From NCBI GenBank assembly GCA_002297545.1, contig DBLZ01000077.1, positions 11,387 to 41,955 of the forward strand: DNA of 30,569 nt, given 5' to 3'. The DNA is from Prevotellaceae bacterium UBA711 (lineage in GTDB: Bacteria; Bacteroidota; Bacteroidia; Bacteroidales; Bacteroidaceae). A program made the position numbers and the translations under genes. The number at the start of each line of letters is the position of its first letter. Positions within the stretch are counted from its first letter, which is position 1. Below, in pieces: positions 7,525 to 15,093 of this stretch. The notes beneath the pieces are model-generated. The model saw nothing but the letters and a program-made list of their open reading frames with translations. It had not been told where the DNA came from and searched no databases.

Positions 7525-8705
7525 ATACCGTCCCCGTTTTTGGCATCGTCCCTGAGGCAACGGACCAGTTCATCAATCTCCGGCCTCTCCATGTCCGCCG
7601 TCAGCGAAAAGCGCAGGCGCGAAGTCCCCTCTGGCACCGTGGGCGGACGCACGGGAAGGACATAGAAGCCATGCCGTTGCAGAGCATCGGCCTTGAGCAT
7701 GGCATCCGGGCTGGCACCTATTATATAAGGTATGATATGGCTGTCGGACACACAGTCCATGCCGCTGGAGCGTATGGCCTCGCGCAGCAGGGTCGAGATG
7801 TCGGCCAAACGTTCCCGGCGGTCGGTCATCCCGGCCAGACGCTCCACCACATAACGTGTCCAGGCCACATTGAGCGGCGGCAGGGCAGTGGTGAAGATGA
7901 GCGTGCGCATGCGGTTGATCAGAAACTGGCGTATCACCTCGTCGCACACAACGTATGCCCCCACCGAAGCCAAAGCCTTGCCAAACGTACCACACAGCAG
8001 ATCCACCCCGCCTATACAATCCTGCTCCTCGGCTATGCCCAGGCCGGTGCGCCCCCTGACCCCTATGGCATGCGCTTCGTCCACATAGAGCATCACGCCG
8101 GGATAGCGTCGCTTCAATTCCACCAACCGTGCCAGCGGGGCTATGTCGCCATCCATGCTGAAGATGCTTTCCGTAACGATGAATATCCGCGGGTACTGCC
8201 CGTGATACTGCTCCAGCAGGCGCTCCAGCTGTGCGTAGTCCTGATGACGGAAGCGTATACAGCGGGCCGCAGACAGGCGTATGCCGTCTATGATGCTGGC
8301 GTGCACCAGCTTGTCGGCCAGTATCAGCGTATGCGCATCGGTCAGGGCGGGCAATATGCCCGTGTTCATGTGGTAACCGCTGCTGAAGACCAGGGCAGCC
8401 TCCCTGCGAAACAGGCCGGCAAGCAGGTGTTCCAGTCCGGTACAGGCCGTAAAGTTGCCCGTGAGCAAGCGCGAGGACGAGGACGAGAGCAAGCGGTCCT
8501 CACCCCCCACGCCATCGAGGAACTCCTGCTGAAGAACTGTGTCCGTGGCCAGGCCCAGGTAATCGTTGGACGAGAGGTTGAGCATGGTACGACCGGAGGC
8601 CGTTATCCGCCGTCCTGTGTGCTCCACGTCGGGCAGGCGGCGCAGATCGCCCCGCTCGCGCAAGGTCTGCAGTGTTTCCTTATAGTAGTCGTAAGTATCT
8701 GTCAT
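7521..8705 (-). CDS. bioF: 8-amino-7-oxononanoate synthase
   Basis: BioF is a PLP-dependent alpha-oxoamine synthase that condenses pimeloyl-ACP (or -CoA) with L-alanine to 8-amino-7-oxononanoate. The 394-residue product has the family length. NLSSNDYLGL is at 43-52, SRLLTGN at 78-84, DEAHAIG at 209-215 (Asp209 contacts the pyridine nitrogen) and GTFGKALAS at 239-247, with Lys243 as the Schiff-base lysine. It lies 15 nt after bioA, and its stop overlaps the bioG start. Related enzymes (Kbl, serine palmitoyltransferase) share the motifs, but the cluster settles the assignment. Confidence 0.95.
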   Translation of the reverse strand: MTDTYDYYKETLQTLRERGDLRRLPDVEHTGRRITASGRTMLNLSSNDYLGLATDTVLQQEFLDGVGGEDRLLSSSSSRLLTGNFTACTGLEHLLAGLFRREAALVFSSGYHMNTGILPALTDAHTLILADKLVHASIIDGIRLSAARCIRFRHQDYAQLERLLEQYHGQYPRIFIVTESIFSMDGDIAPLARLVELKRRYPGVMLYVDEAHAIGVRGRTGLGIAEEQDCIGGVDLLCGTFGKALASVGAYVVCDEVIRQFLINRMRTLIFTTALPPLNVAWTRYVVERLAGMTDRRERLADISTLLREAIRSSGMDCVSDSHIIPYIIGASPDAMLKADALQRHGFYVLPVRPPTVPEGTSRLRFSLTADMERPEIDELVRCLRDDAKNGDGI

Positions 8706-8720
8706 ATAGCATCTGTAAGT

Positions 8721-10025
8721 TTACTTTCGCCCGGAAGGCACAGGCATCTCGCCCACCACCTTCACCACCGCCCGTGTCAGGCGGTGCAGTTCCTCGGCGG
8801 TGATGATGAACGGCGGCATGATGTAGACCAGCCGGCCAAAGGGACGCACCCATACACCCTCCTCCACGAAACGCCTCTGTATCCAGGCCATGTCCACCTC
8901 GTCAACGGTTTCCACCACACCTATGGCGCCCAGTATGCGCACGTCGGCCACCTGAGGCAGATGACGCGCCTCTGCCAGTTCCGTGGCCAGCTGACGTTCC
9001 ATGCGTCGCACGTTCTCCTGCCAGCCGGAGGTGAGGAGCAACTGTACCGAAGCCCGTCCCACGGCACAGGCCAGGGGATTGCCCATGAACGTGGGACCGT
9101 GCATGAAGGCTCCCGGATACGTATCCGAGATGGTCTCGGCCACATGGTCCGTGGTGAGCACGGCGGAGAACGTCATGTATCCGCCCGTGAGAGCCTTGCC
9201 TATGCACATGATGTCCGGCTCCACACCTGCATGCTCCCAAGCAAAGAGACGGCCGGTGCGACCGAAGCCGGTGGCTATCTCATCGAAAATCAGCAGCATG
9301 TCGTGGCTACGGCACAGGGCCGCCGCCTCGCGCAGATACTGCGGATGATAGAACCACATGCCGCCGGCACCCTGAACGATGGGTTCCAGGATGAGGGCAG
9401 CCAACTCGTCATGATGCCGTTCCACCACATCCCGCAGCGGGCGTATGTCCTCGGGAATCCACTCACCATCGAAACGGCTCTCCGGTGACGGCACAAAGTG
9501 ACGCACCGGCAGCGAGGAACCGAACAGGCTGTGCATGCCTGTGACGGGATCGCAGACGGACATGGCATTCCACGTGTCGCCATGATAGCCGCGGCGTATG
9601 GTCACGAAATTGGACTTGCGGGTACTGCCCTTGGCATACTGATACTGCACGGCCATCTTCATGGCCACCTCCACGGCCACAGAACCACTGTCGGCATAGA
9701 ATATGCGCTGCATGGAGGGAGGCACTATGCCGAGGAGAAGGCGACCCAGTTCTATGGCGGGATCGTGTGTGATGCCGCCAAACATGACGTGCGACATGCG
9801 GGAGAGCTGCTCCTCGACGGCACGGTTGAGCACAGGATGGTTGTAGCCATGCACGGCACACCACCACGAGGACATGCCGTCGGTCAATCGGGCGCCATTG
9901 TCCAAAGTGAGCGTACACCCCTGGGCACGCACCACCTTGTACGTGGGCAGGGGATGGGTGGCAGACGTATAGGGGTGCCACAGATGCCTCACGTCAAAGG
10001 CATCGGGAGTATAGTCATATTTCAT
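8721..10025 (-). CDS. bioA: Adenosylmethionine-8-amino-7-oxononanoate aminotransferase
   Basis: BioA transfers an amino group, normally from S-adenosylmethionine, to the BioF product to give 7,8-diaminopelargonate. From the chosen start the protein has 434 residues. The diagnostic BioA segments LWHPYT (15-20) and SSWWCAVHGY (52-61) are present, as are DSGSVAVEVA (112-121), the cofactor Asp248 in IFDEIATGFGRTG, and the PLP lysine K277 in CIGKALTGG. The ATG at 10023-10025 overlaps the bioB end by 11 nt; an upstream Met at 10049 is also open but would overlap bioB more and adds residues not typical of the family. Confidence 0.95.
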   Translation of the reverse strand: MKYDYTPDAFDVRHLWHPYTSATHPLPTYKVVRAQGCTLTLDNGARLTDGMSSWWCAVHGYNHPVLNRAVEEQLSRMSHVMFGGITHDPAIELGRLLLGIVPPSMQRIFYADSGSVAVEVAMKMAVQYQYAKGSTRKSNFVTIRRGYHGDTWNAMSVCDPVTGMHSLFGSSLPVRHFVPSPESRFDGEWIPEDIRPLRDVVERHHDELAALILEPIVQGAGGMWFYHPQYLREAAALCRSHDMLLIFDEIATGFGRTGRLFAWEHAGVEPDIMCIGKALTGGYMTFSAVLTTDHVAETISDTYPGAFMHGPTFMGNPLACAVGRASVQLLLTSGWQENVRRMERQLATELAEARHLPQVADVRILGAIGVVETVDEVDMAWIQRRFVEEGVWVRPFGRLVYIMPPFIITAEELHRLTRAVVKVVGEMPVPSGRK

Positions 10026-10971
10026 AGCCGATGGATTGGATGCGTTCACGGTCTTCCTGCACCTGCGACCCTATGGTAGTGAGCAGATTACCCACGATGG
10101 CGGCATTGATGCCTATGTACAGAGCCAGGCGCAGTGTCTCCTCGCTCAGTCGGGCACGGCCGCCGGCCAGGCGCAGATAGGCCGTGGGATGGATGAAACG
10201 GAACAGTGCAATGGTGCGCAGGATGTCGCGGTCCGGGAGCAACGGAGTGTCCTGCAACGGAGTGCCGGGAATAGGGTGAAGGAGGTTCAGAGGGATGGAC
10301 TGCACACCAAGCGAGCGCAGGGTGAAGGCCAGCTCCACACGCTGCTCCATGCTCTCGCCCATGCCTATGATACCTCCACAGCAGATGTCCATGCCCACAC
10401 GGCGCGCGGCCCGGAGTGTCGCTATCTTCTGTTCCTGGGTGTGCGTGGTACAGAGACTGGGGAAGTAGGACGGAGCGGTCTCCAAATTACAGTGATAACG
10501 TGTGACGCCGGCTTCGCGCAGGCGCAACAACTGCTCCTCGGAGAGCAGGCCCAACGAGGCGCACACCTCAATCCGGCACTCGCTGCGTATGCTGCGGACA
10601 CGTTGGCACAGTTCGTCCACCTCCCTGTCAGTGGGACGACGCCCGCTGGTGACCAGGGAAAAACGGTGTACACCCTCAGCCTCGTTGGCACGGGCTGCCT
10701 CCACACATTGTTGCGCAGACACCAGCCCATGTACCTGTACACCGGTACGGTGGTGTGCCGACTGGGCGCACCACTTGCAGTCCTCGCTGCACAGACCGGA
10801 CTTGGCATTCAATATGGAACACATGTCGAAGCGACCGGAGGCCAGGGCCGCAGTCAGTTCGTGTGCAGCATCGTAGAGGGCGGTGTCGTCGGCCTCACGC
10901 ATCAGGGCAAAAGCCTCGTCGGCAGTGATGGCATGACCTTGCAGCACCTTAACTTTTAAGGTAGTAACCAT
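10015..10971 (-). CDS. bioB: Biotin synthase
   Basis: BioB is the radical-SAM enzyme that inserts sulfur into dethiobiotin. The 318-residue protein has the cluster motif C61-SED-C65-KW-C68 (CxxxCxxC), the YHCNLET segment that follows in biotin synthases, and GGIIGMGES, which lies near the SAM site. The start at 10971 gives MVTTLKVKVLQGHAITADEAF, a normal BioB beginning; the frame stays open further upstream but without family character. It is the first biotin gene, is preceded by an unusually long leader region, and overlaps the bioA start at its 3' end. The end of a small upstream frame overlaps its first 23 nt. Confidence 0.96.
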   Translation of the reverse strand: MVTTLKVKVLQGHAITADEAFALMREADDTALYDAAHELTAALASGRFDMCSILNAKSGLCSEDCKWCAQSAHHRTGVQVHGLVSAQQCVEAARANEAEGVHRFSLVTSGRRPTDREVDELCQRVRSIRSECRIEVCASLGLLSEEQLLRLREAGVTRYHCNLETAPSYFPSLCTTHTQEQKIATLRAARRVGMDICCGGIIGMGESMEQRVELAFTLRSLGVQSIPLNLLHPIPGTPLQDTPLLPDRDILRTIALFRFIHPTAYLRLAGGRARLSEETLRLALYIGINAAIVGNLLTTIGSQVQEDRERIQSIGYEI

Positions 10972-11473
10972 AGGTATATATAGTAGGTTGATATTGATGT
11001 ATGAATATGGCACGCGCATGATGCCGGCGCACAGATACATGCAACGCGGATGACGCCTGTTGCTTTTCCCTGGCATCATCCGCGCTGCACGTATTGCGGG
11101 TTATCGAAAAGTCACTGTGTGTGTAGCCCCAGATAAGAGGGGCAAAGCATGAGGCACAAGCCTCGGTTTCCCGAACACCAAAGAGCATGGAAGCCATGCC
11201 CATGGCCGTCATCTCCACGGACACGGGAACGGGAAGCAGGTCGGCAGACGACTCGCCCTGCCGGCACCCGGCATCGCCATCAGCGCTTTCATCATTTCCG
11301 ATGCACGCTGACATGTGCAGCATGCCGGACTTGCGCAAAGATGCGTCCGCAATGCTCTTGCACCCTCGGCATATCGTCACCACCCATCCCAGACTACAGA
11401 ATACGGCATATCCCTTCCTGCTCCAACGACGGAAGCGGAATACGGTGGGCCTATATAAAAGGATGTGCTTCAT
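10949..11473 (-). CDS. Possible small leader protein upstream of bioB, unrecognised
   Basis: A 174-codon frame runs from ATG 11473 to a TAA inside bioB, overlapping its first 23 nt. The N-terminal 50 residues look protein-like: a basic RRWSRKGYAVF segment, a hydrophobic stretch and IADASLRKSG. From memory, similar short N-termini occur in other Bacteroidales proteins, but I cannot verify this. The rest is poor in structure and has several cysteines (FCS, ICRGC, CASC). The overlap with bioB would allow translational coupling. Against it: the region also folds into strong RNA hairpins, and a -7 box ends only 6 nt before the ATG, so any transcript from it would be nearly leaderless. It may instead be non-coding leader. 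No function is assigned. Confidence 0.4.
   Translation of the reverse strand: MKHILLYRPTVFRFRRWSRKGYAVFCSLGWVVTICRGCKSIADASLRKSGMLHMSACIGNDESADGDAGCRQGESSADLLPVPVSVEMTAMGMASMLFGVRETEACASCFAPLIWGYTHSDFSITRNTCSADDAREKQQASSALHVSVRRHHARAIFIHQYQPTIYTYGYYLKS
11035..11094 (-). ncRNA. Long hairpin in the bioB leader RNA
   Basis: Arms 11094-11072 and 11057-11035 (minus strand) pair over 23 consecutive positions with a 14-nt loop. Twenty pairs are Watson-Crick. The other three are all G-U pairs in the minus-strand transcript but would be A-C mismatches in a plus-strand transcript. This polarity matches the direction of the biotin operon. Two shorter hairpins lie upstream (GCCCC/GGGGC at 11126-11143 and GAGGC/GCCTC at 11151-11164). 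There is no T tract after it, so it is not a simple terminator. The distance to the bioB start is about 63 nt. Confidence 0.6.
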
Positions 11474-11479
11474 CGGCCG

Positions 11480-11487
11480 CAAAAATA
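11480..11487 (-). promoter_or_regulatory. Possible biotin-operon promoter -7 box
   Basis: Minus-strand TATTTTTG fits TAnnTTTG exactly. No TTTG or TTG is found 19-21 nt upstream. A start near 11474 would give bioB a leader of about 500 nt or place the small upstream frame at the very 5' end. I saw no BirA-like operator. Confidence 0.45.
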
Positions 11488-11529
11488 CGGCTTTTTTTGC
11501 ACATGGCGGCACGTCACCGCCACTAAATC

Positions 11530-11560
11530 TTGTATGAGACGGGAATAAGAGCTAACTTTG
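11530..11560 (+). promoter_or_regulatory. Promoter of the GNAT gene pair
   Basis: TTG (11530-11532), 20 nt, TAACTTTG (11553-11560) is a good match to the Bacteroidetes consensus. The start would be near 11566, about 50 nt before the first GNAT ATG. It is divergent from the proposed biotin promoter, 40-odd nt away. Confidence 0.7.
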
Positions 11561-11614
11561 CATAACTCTGCAAGAGCACAGACATCAAACCAAGAACCAT
11601 ACGAGACACCATTT

Positions 11615-12055
11615 ATGCCCCTACAGATAGAACCATGCCACGACTACGAGGCCATGACCGCCGTGTGGCTGGCATCGGTACGTGCCACCCACCGTTTCCT
11701 CAGCAAAAAGGATATCGAGTTCTACCACCAAAGGATACCGACCCTGTACATGCCACACGTAGACCTCTATGCCATACGCGATGCGCACGGCGAGTGCCGT
11801 GCCTTCATAGGGCTGAGCCCCGAGATGGTGGAGATGCTCTTTGTCCACCCCGACGATATGGGCAAGGGATACGGGTCGCGCCTGCTGCACTTCGCCTGCG
11901 AGGAGAAGGGTATCCGCAGGGTGGACGTGAACGAGCAGAACGGACAGGCACTGGGGTTCTACCTGCACCATGGTTTCCGGGTCACCGGGCGCGATGCAAA
12001 AGATGGCGAAGGCAAACCCTACCCCATCCTGCACATGATGCTGGAACAGGCGTAA
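11615..12055 (+). CDS. GNAT-family N-acetyltransferase
   Basis: GNAT enzymes transfer an acetyl group from acetyl-CoA to an amine. The 146-residue product has the CoA-binding motif A, VHPDDMGKGYGSRLL at about 89-103 (Q/R-x-x-G-x-G/A form), and the motif B pattern NEQNGQALGFYLHHGFRVTGR at about 120-140, where NxxAxxFYxxxGF is diagnostic. The substrate is unknown; the small-molecule YjaB-like type is the nearest fit. I chose the ATG at 11615, since the frame upstream contains the promoter. The next GNAT gene begins 20 nt after its stop, so the two probably form one transcript. Confidence 0.85.
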   Translation: MPLQIEPCHDYEAMTAVWLASVRATHRFLSKKDIEFYHQRIPTLYMPHVDLYAIRDAHGECRAFIGLSPEMVEMLFVHPDDMGKGYGSRLLHFACEEKGIRRVDVNEQNGQALGFYLHHGFRVTGRDAKDGEGKPYPILHMMLEQA

Positions 12056-12075
12056 CCCACCTACAATTCACGACA

Positions 12076-12588
12076 ATGATGACAATAAGAACTGAAGTAC
12101 CACAAGATCACGCCACTGTGGAAAGCCTCATCACCCAAGCCTTTGCCGAAGCCGAGCACAGTGATGGCAACGAGGCCGGACTGGTGAAGACATTGCGCCG
12201 TAGCCGTGAGTTCATCCCCGCCCTATCGCTGGTGGCAGAGGTGGACGGCAATGTAGTGGGGCATGTACTTTTCACCAAAATAGGAATAGGCCAAGGGGAG
12301 GGAGTGACTCTGTCTCCGCTGGCAGTATTGCCCCGTTTCCAAAGGCAGGGCATAGGCTCCGCACTGATAGCACGGGGGCATGTCGTGGCACGCGAGATGG
12401 GATTCTGTGTGTCCGTGGTACTTGGGTCTCCGAAATACTATCCGCGACACGGTTATGTGCCGGCCACGAAGTTGGGCATCCTGGCCCCGTTCGAGGGTAT
12501 GGACGAGTACTATATGGCATGCGTGCTGAACGCAGACGTGCCGGTTCCACAAGGCACTGTCAGCTACGACCCGGCATTCGGACTATGA
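12076..12588 (+). CDS. GNAT-family N-acetyltransferase, second gene of the pair
   Basis: The 170-residue product begins MMTIRTEVPQDHATVESLI, a normal GNAT beta1-alpha1 start. It contains VTLSPLAVLPRFQRQGIGSALI at about 84-105, with the RxxGxG acetyl-CoA motif, and later VVLGSPKYYPRHGYVPA, which matches the YhbS-like subgroup of acetyltransferases. The FVIP-type C-terminal part is also typical of that group. The ATG pair at 12076/12079 follows the first GNAT stop by 20 nt. Its stop lies 16 nt from the end of the convergent sirtuin gene. The acceptor is not known. Confidence 0.85.
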   Translation: MMTIRTEVPQDHATVESLITQAFAEAEHSDGNEAGLVKTLRRSREFIPALSLVAEVDGNVVGHVLFTKIGIGQGEGVTLSPLAVLPRFQRQGIGSALIARGHVVAREMGFCVSVVLGSPKYYPRHGYVPATKLGILAPFEGMDEYYMACVLNADVPVPQGTVSYDPAFGL

Positions 12589-12604
12589 CACACACCGGCC
12601 ACAG

Positions 12605-13300
12605 TCAGAGAAACATGGACATGAGTTCCTTCACTCCCTCGGAAGCGCCCTTCCGGATGACATGTATATTCCTGGCAGAATGTGGATTGACAGGCTTGGG
12701 ATCTATAAGGTAGACCTCAGCCTTGGGCGGGACATAGTCCAGCAGGCCGGCAGCGGGATAGACGTTTAATGAGGTGCCTATGATGACAAAGATGTCGGCC
12801 TTCTGCACATAATCTATAGCCGTCTCTATCTGAGGAACGGCCTCGCCGAACCACACTATGAAAGGGCGCAACTGGCTGCCATCGCCGGCCATATCGCCCA
12901 TCCTGATGGCAAAGTTGTCGGGAGTCAACTCGCGTATGTAGCGAGGATCGTAGGGGTCGCGGCTGGAGCACACCTTGGTAAGTTCGCCGTGCAAGTGGAT
13001 AACGTGGCTACTGCCGGCACGCTCGTGCAGGTTGTCTATGTTCTGTGTGACCACGATGACATTGAACTTCTTCTCCAACTCGGCCAGCCCCAGATGCCCG
13101 GCATTGGGCTCCACATCCAAAAGCTGCCGGCGGCGCTCGTTGTAGAAGTCTATCACCAGCTGTGGGTTCTCTCGGTAGCCTTCTATGCTGGCCACCTGCA
13201 TCACAGGGTAGCGCTCCCACAGTCCTCCCGCATCGCGAAACGTGCTGATTCCGCTCTCGGCGCTCATGCCTGCGCCTGACAAGATCACAAGGTTTTTCAT
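12605..13300 (-). CDS. cobB: SIR2-family NAD-dependent protein deacylase, zinc-site cysteines absent
   Basis: Sirtuins remove acyl groups from lysine with NAD+. In the 231-residue protein, GAGMSAESGI (9-18) binds NAD, TQNIDNLHERAG (85-96) is the core motif, H104 in HLHGE is the catalytic histidine, and GTSLNVYPA (175-183) follows. Y53 and R56 form the YxxR pair that marks SIRT5-like enzymes with preference for succinyl and malonyl groups in characterised members. The zinc-binding tetrad is missing: the only cysteine in the protein is C111. It follows the lysO pair by about 50 nt on the same strand, perhaps in one transcript, and is convergent with the GNAT pair. Confidence 0.9.
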   Translation of the reverse strand: MKNLVILSGAGMSAESGISTFRDAGGLWERYPVMQVASIEGYRENPQLVIDFYNERRRQLLDVEPNAGHLGLAELEKKFNVIVVTQNIDNLHERAGSSHVIHLHGELTKVCSSRDPYDPRYIRELTPDNFAIRMGDMAGDGSQLRPFIVWFGEAVPQIETAIDYVQKADIFVIIGTSLNVYPAAGLLDYVPPKAEVYLIDPKPVNPHSARNIHVIRKGASEGVKELMSMFL

Positions 13301-13352
13301 GTCTTTGTCTATCGTTTAATTAGTCTTTTCCTATTGCCCGACACCTCGTAGC

Positions 13353-13979
13353 CTACAGCCCTGCGAACAGTGTAACCAACAACGGTACGCTGACCTCCAG
13401 CACCATGCCGTGCATCAGGGCTATGGGGAACATCTCCTGCCCCGTACTACGGACGATCATGGGCAGGGTGACGTCCATGGAAGTAACACCGGCCGCCGCC
13501 GTGGGGGCATAGCGTCCGAAGACACGCGCCAACCAGGGTCCACAGACCAGGGCCGTCATCTCACGGATGATGTTCACCATCACGGCAAGCACGCCCAGTT
13601 GAGTGGCCGTCGACACGCCCATCGCATCGCTCTTCATATCAATTATCAACACTGACGACAGAGAGTAATACCCCATGCCGCTGCCCACAGCCATGTAGTC
13701 CGCAAGGCTCCATCCTCCCAACACCATACCCGCAACAGCAGTGAAAGCCAACGTTCCCGTTATTGTGGCGAGGGGCAAGACCAAGGTACGCAGGGAAAAC
13801 GACCCGGCGATACGGCGCAAGTTACCTCCCGCCCCCAACTCCACTCCTATCTGCACCACCAAGGCATAGAGCAGCCACTCAGTCAGATCGGCAGGCAGGG
13901 CATCGACAGGCAACCACCCGCTGACTCCCACCAGTATGCCCATAAGGAACATCCCCAATGCCATCAAGCTATCCTTCAT
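13353..13979 (-). CDS. lysO: LysO-family lysine exporter, large (C-terminal) part
   Basis: The 208-residue protein is almost wholly hydrophobic, with about six membrane segments, and matches the C-terminal part of the DUF340/LysO (YbjE) family of L-lysine exporters: VVQIGVELGAGGNLRRI, VGSGMGYYSLSSVLI, TAAAGVTSMDVTLPMIVRSTG and FPIALMHGMVLEVSVPLL are its conserved stretches. The N-terminal part is encoded by the next gene upstream, 70 nt away. In Escherichia coli both are one chain of about 300 residues; here the division into two genes looks stable and not a recent frameshift, since both have proper starts. It probably acts in the inner membrane with the small protein. Confidence 0.85.
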   Translation of the reverse strand: MKDSLMALGMFLMGILVGVSGWLPVDALPADLTEWLLYALVVQIGVELGAGGNLRRIAGSFSLRTLVLPLATITGTLAFTAVAGMVLGGWSLADYMAVGSGMGYYSLSSVLIIDMKSDAMGVSTATQLGVLAVMVNIIREMTALVCGPWLARVFGRYAPTAAAGVTSMDVTLPMIVRSTGQEMFPIALMHGMVLEVSVPLLVTLFAGL

Positions 13980-14049
13980 TGCCCAAGCCTTTCCTTACAT
14001 ATTCCCAGAGTACGCGCGCACGTATTACAATATAATGTCCGCCCGCCCA

Positions 14050-14322
14050 TCACTTGGTCCTTTTCTTGTCTATCACCATCCTCACGCCCCAGGCTGCCAG
14101 CACACTACCTGCCACACCGGCAAAGGCTACGGCGAAAGCTGTGAGTCCGAAATGCAGGAAGTCCCGCACAATAGCCTCGTTACTACCTAACGTAAAACCA
14201 AAGGCCAAGAGCAGTAGCCACACGGTCCATGTGGACGTATGGTGCAGATAGCGCAGATGGCGGACGTTTTTCAACAACACCCCTGCTCCAATGCTAATGG
14301 CAAGTAACAAAAGAATCCTCAT
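14050..14322 (-). CDS. LysO-family transporter, small (N-terminal) part
   Basis: The 90-residue product has three predicted membrane segments and matches the N-terminal DUF340 region of LysO: it begins MRILLLLAISIGAGVLLK and contains WTVWLLLLAFGFTLGSNEAIV, followed by a third hydrophobic stretch and a basic C-terminus (DKKRTK). I chose the ATG at 14322, as the upstream extension has two promoter -7 boxes in it. It precedes the larger part by 70 nt. Together they should form one lysine-export unit of the inner membrane. Confidence 0.8.
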   Translation of the reverse strand: MRILLLLAISIGAGVLLKNVRHLRYLHHTSTWTVWLLLLAFGFTLGSNEAIVRDFLHFGLTAFAVAFAGVAGSVLAAWGVRMVIDKKRTK

Positions 14323-14342
14323 CGTCGTCTCTTTACTATAGG

Positions 14343-14358
14343 CAAAGGTACAAAGATA
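14343..14358 (-). promoter_or_regulatory. Tandem -7 boxes upstream of the lysO pair
   Basis: Minus strand TATCTTTG (14358-14351) is followed at once by TACCTTTG (14350-14343). Both fit TAnnTTTG. No clear -33 element stands at the right distance from either. The leader would be short, about 15-25 nt. Confidence 0.55.
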
Positions 14359-14433
14359 CCATGTGCAGACAGCATCCACGCCACAGCGGTTGAGCAATTA
14401 TCCCTTCCGAGAGGCAGTTTTCGATACTTTCGC

Positions 14434-14464
14434 TTGGCGGAACCATTTTTTTATTATACCTTTG
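14434..14464 (+). promoter_or_regulatory. Promoter of tRNA-Lys
   Basis: TTG (14434-14436), 20 nt, TACCTTTG (14457-14464) matches the Bacteroidetes consensus. It ends 36 nt before the tRNA. Confidence 0.75.
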
Positions 14465-14500
14465 CACACGCTAATGGAGAAATGATTAGCACTTCAGGTT

Positions 14501-14573
14501 GACTCGCTAGCTCAGTTGGTAGAGCACTTCACTTTTAATGAAGGGGTCTCGGGTTCGAACCCCGAGCGGGTTA
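14501..14573 (+). tRNA. tRNA-Lys (anticodon UUU)
   Basis: A complete 73-nt cloverleaf: acceptor GACTCGC/GCGGGTT, D arm GCTC/GAGC, anticodon arm CTTCA/TGAAG with loop CTTTTAA (anticodon TTT), 5-nt variable region, T arm TCGGG/CCCGA with TTCGAAC, and discriminator A. Positions 1-72 and 4-69 are G-U pairs. CCA is not encoded. It reads AAA and AAG codons. Confidence 0.97.
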
Positions 14574-14577
14574 CGAT

Positions 14578-14609
14578 AAAGGAGGCACGCATGAAAGCGC
14601 GCCTCCTTT
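14578..14609 (+). terminator. Hairpin after tRNA-Lys
   Basis: AAAGGAGGC (14578-14586) pairs perfectly with GCCTCCTTT (14601-14609) around a 14-nt loop, 4 nt past the tRNA. The U tract is only the TTT in the stem, so termination may be partial. Confidence 0.6.
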
Positions 14610-15093
14610 GCTGATCATCGGGAGTCATGACAAGACAAAGCCTCGAGAACCAATACGGGGTCAGCTCCAAGTACTGAGCAGAGCGCATCATCACGGATGC
14701 CGCGGAGAAACAGGACTGTGCGCCAAGATCATGCGCGTGGGCAACATATCTTCGCGTGCGGCCGACGGCGAATTCCAGGCCAGACTCCTGACGGCAATCT
14801 CCGGATTGGGCTTCTTTGCCCCCGTCATGTGACGCTCATGTGGCAAACGTCCTGCCGGGACAGACCCTACACCCCGGCAGACACGAAGCCCCATCCCACG
14901 ACGGCAAGCCTGCAACATCCGGTTCATCAGATCGCGAAAACCGGTTTATGCACCCGCACAAACCGGTTTTCTCCGTTCAATAAACCAGAATATCCTTGCT
15001 CCTCTCCACAGGAACTTTAGTGCAATGCCGTGGGAAGGTAGCACAAGCGCCAGGACACGGCAAGGCGCAACCCGTCCGTTGGCATGCCGCAAT
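14610..15093. other. Stretch without a recognisable gene
   Basis: Between the tRNA-Lys terminator and the XRE gene the frames are short or lack any family character. The only structure I see is the AACCGGTT hairpin at 14936-14971. Confidence 0.6.
14936..14971. repeat. Second AACCGGTT hairpin
   Basis: GAAAACCGGTTT (14936-14947) pairs perfectly with AAACCGGTTTTC (14960-14971), a 12-bp stem with a 12-nt loop starting AT and ending GCAC. The hairpin at 5306-5343 has the same core, the same loop length and the same loop ends. It again lies between convergent transcripts (tRNA-Lys and the XRE/membrane pair), and could serve as a bidirectional terminator. Confidence 0.7.

Noticed and set aside
7326..9488. 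720-codon plus-strand frame
   Set aside because: It is antisense to bioG, bioF and bioA, has no protein features and results from the GC-rich codon use of those genes.
10036..10959. 307-codon plus-strand frame over bioB
   Set aside because: Antisense to the unmistakable bioB; no motif.
11190..11290. Cobalamin-riboswitch-like GGGAAGCAGGT on the plus strand
   Set aside because: The downstream core and B12-box pattern are missing, and the orientation does not fit any gene that would use it.
11149..11537. Plus-strand frames in the bioB leader
   Set aside because: No family features; the hairpin polarity and promoter orientation favour minus-strand transcription.
14512..14694. Minus-strand 60-codon frame ending in GFEPETPSLKVKCSTN
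   Set aside because: The end is the antisense of tRNA-Lys; such frames are common artefacts of tRNA genes.
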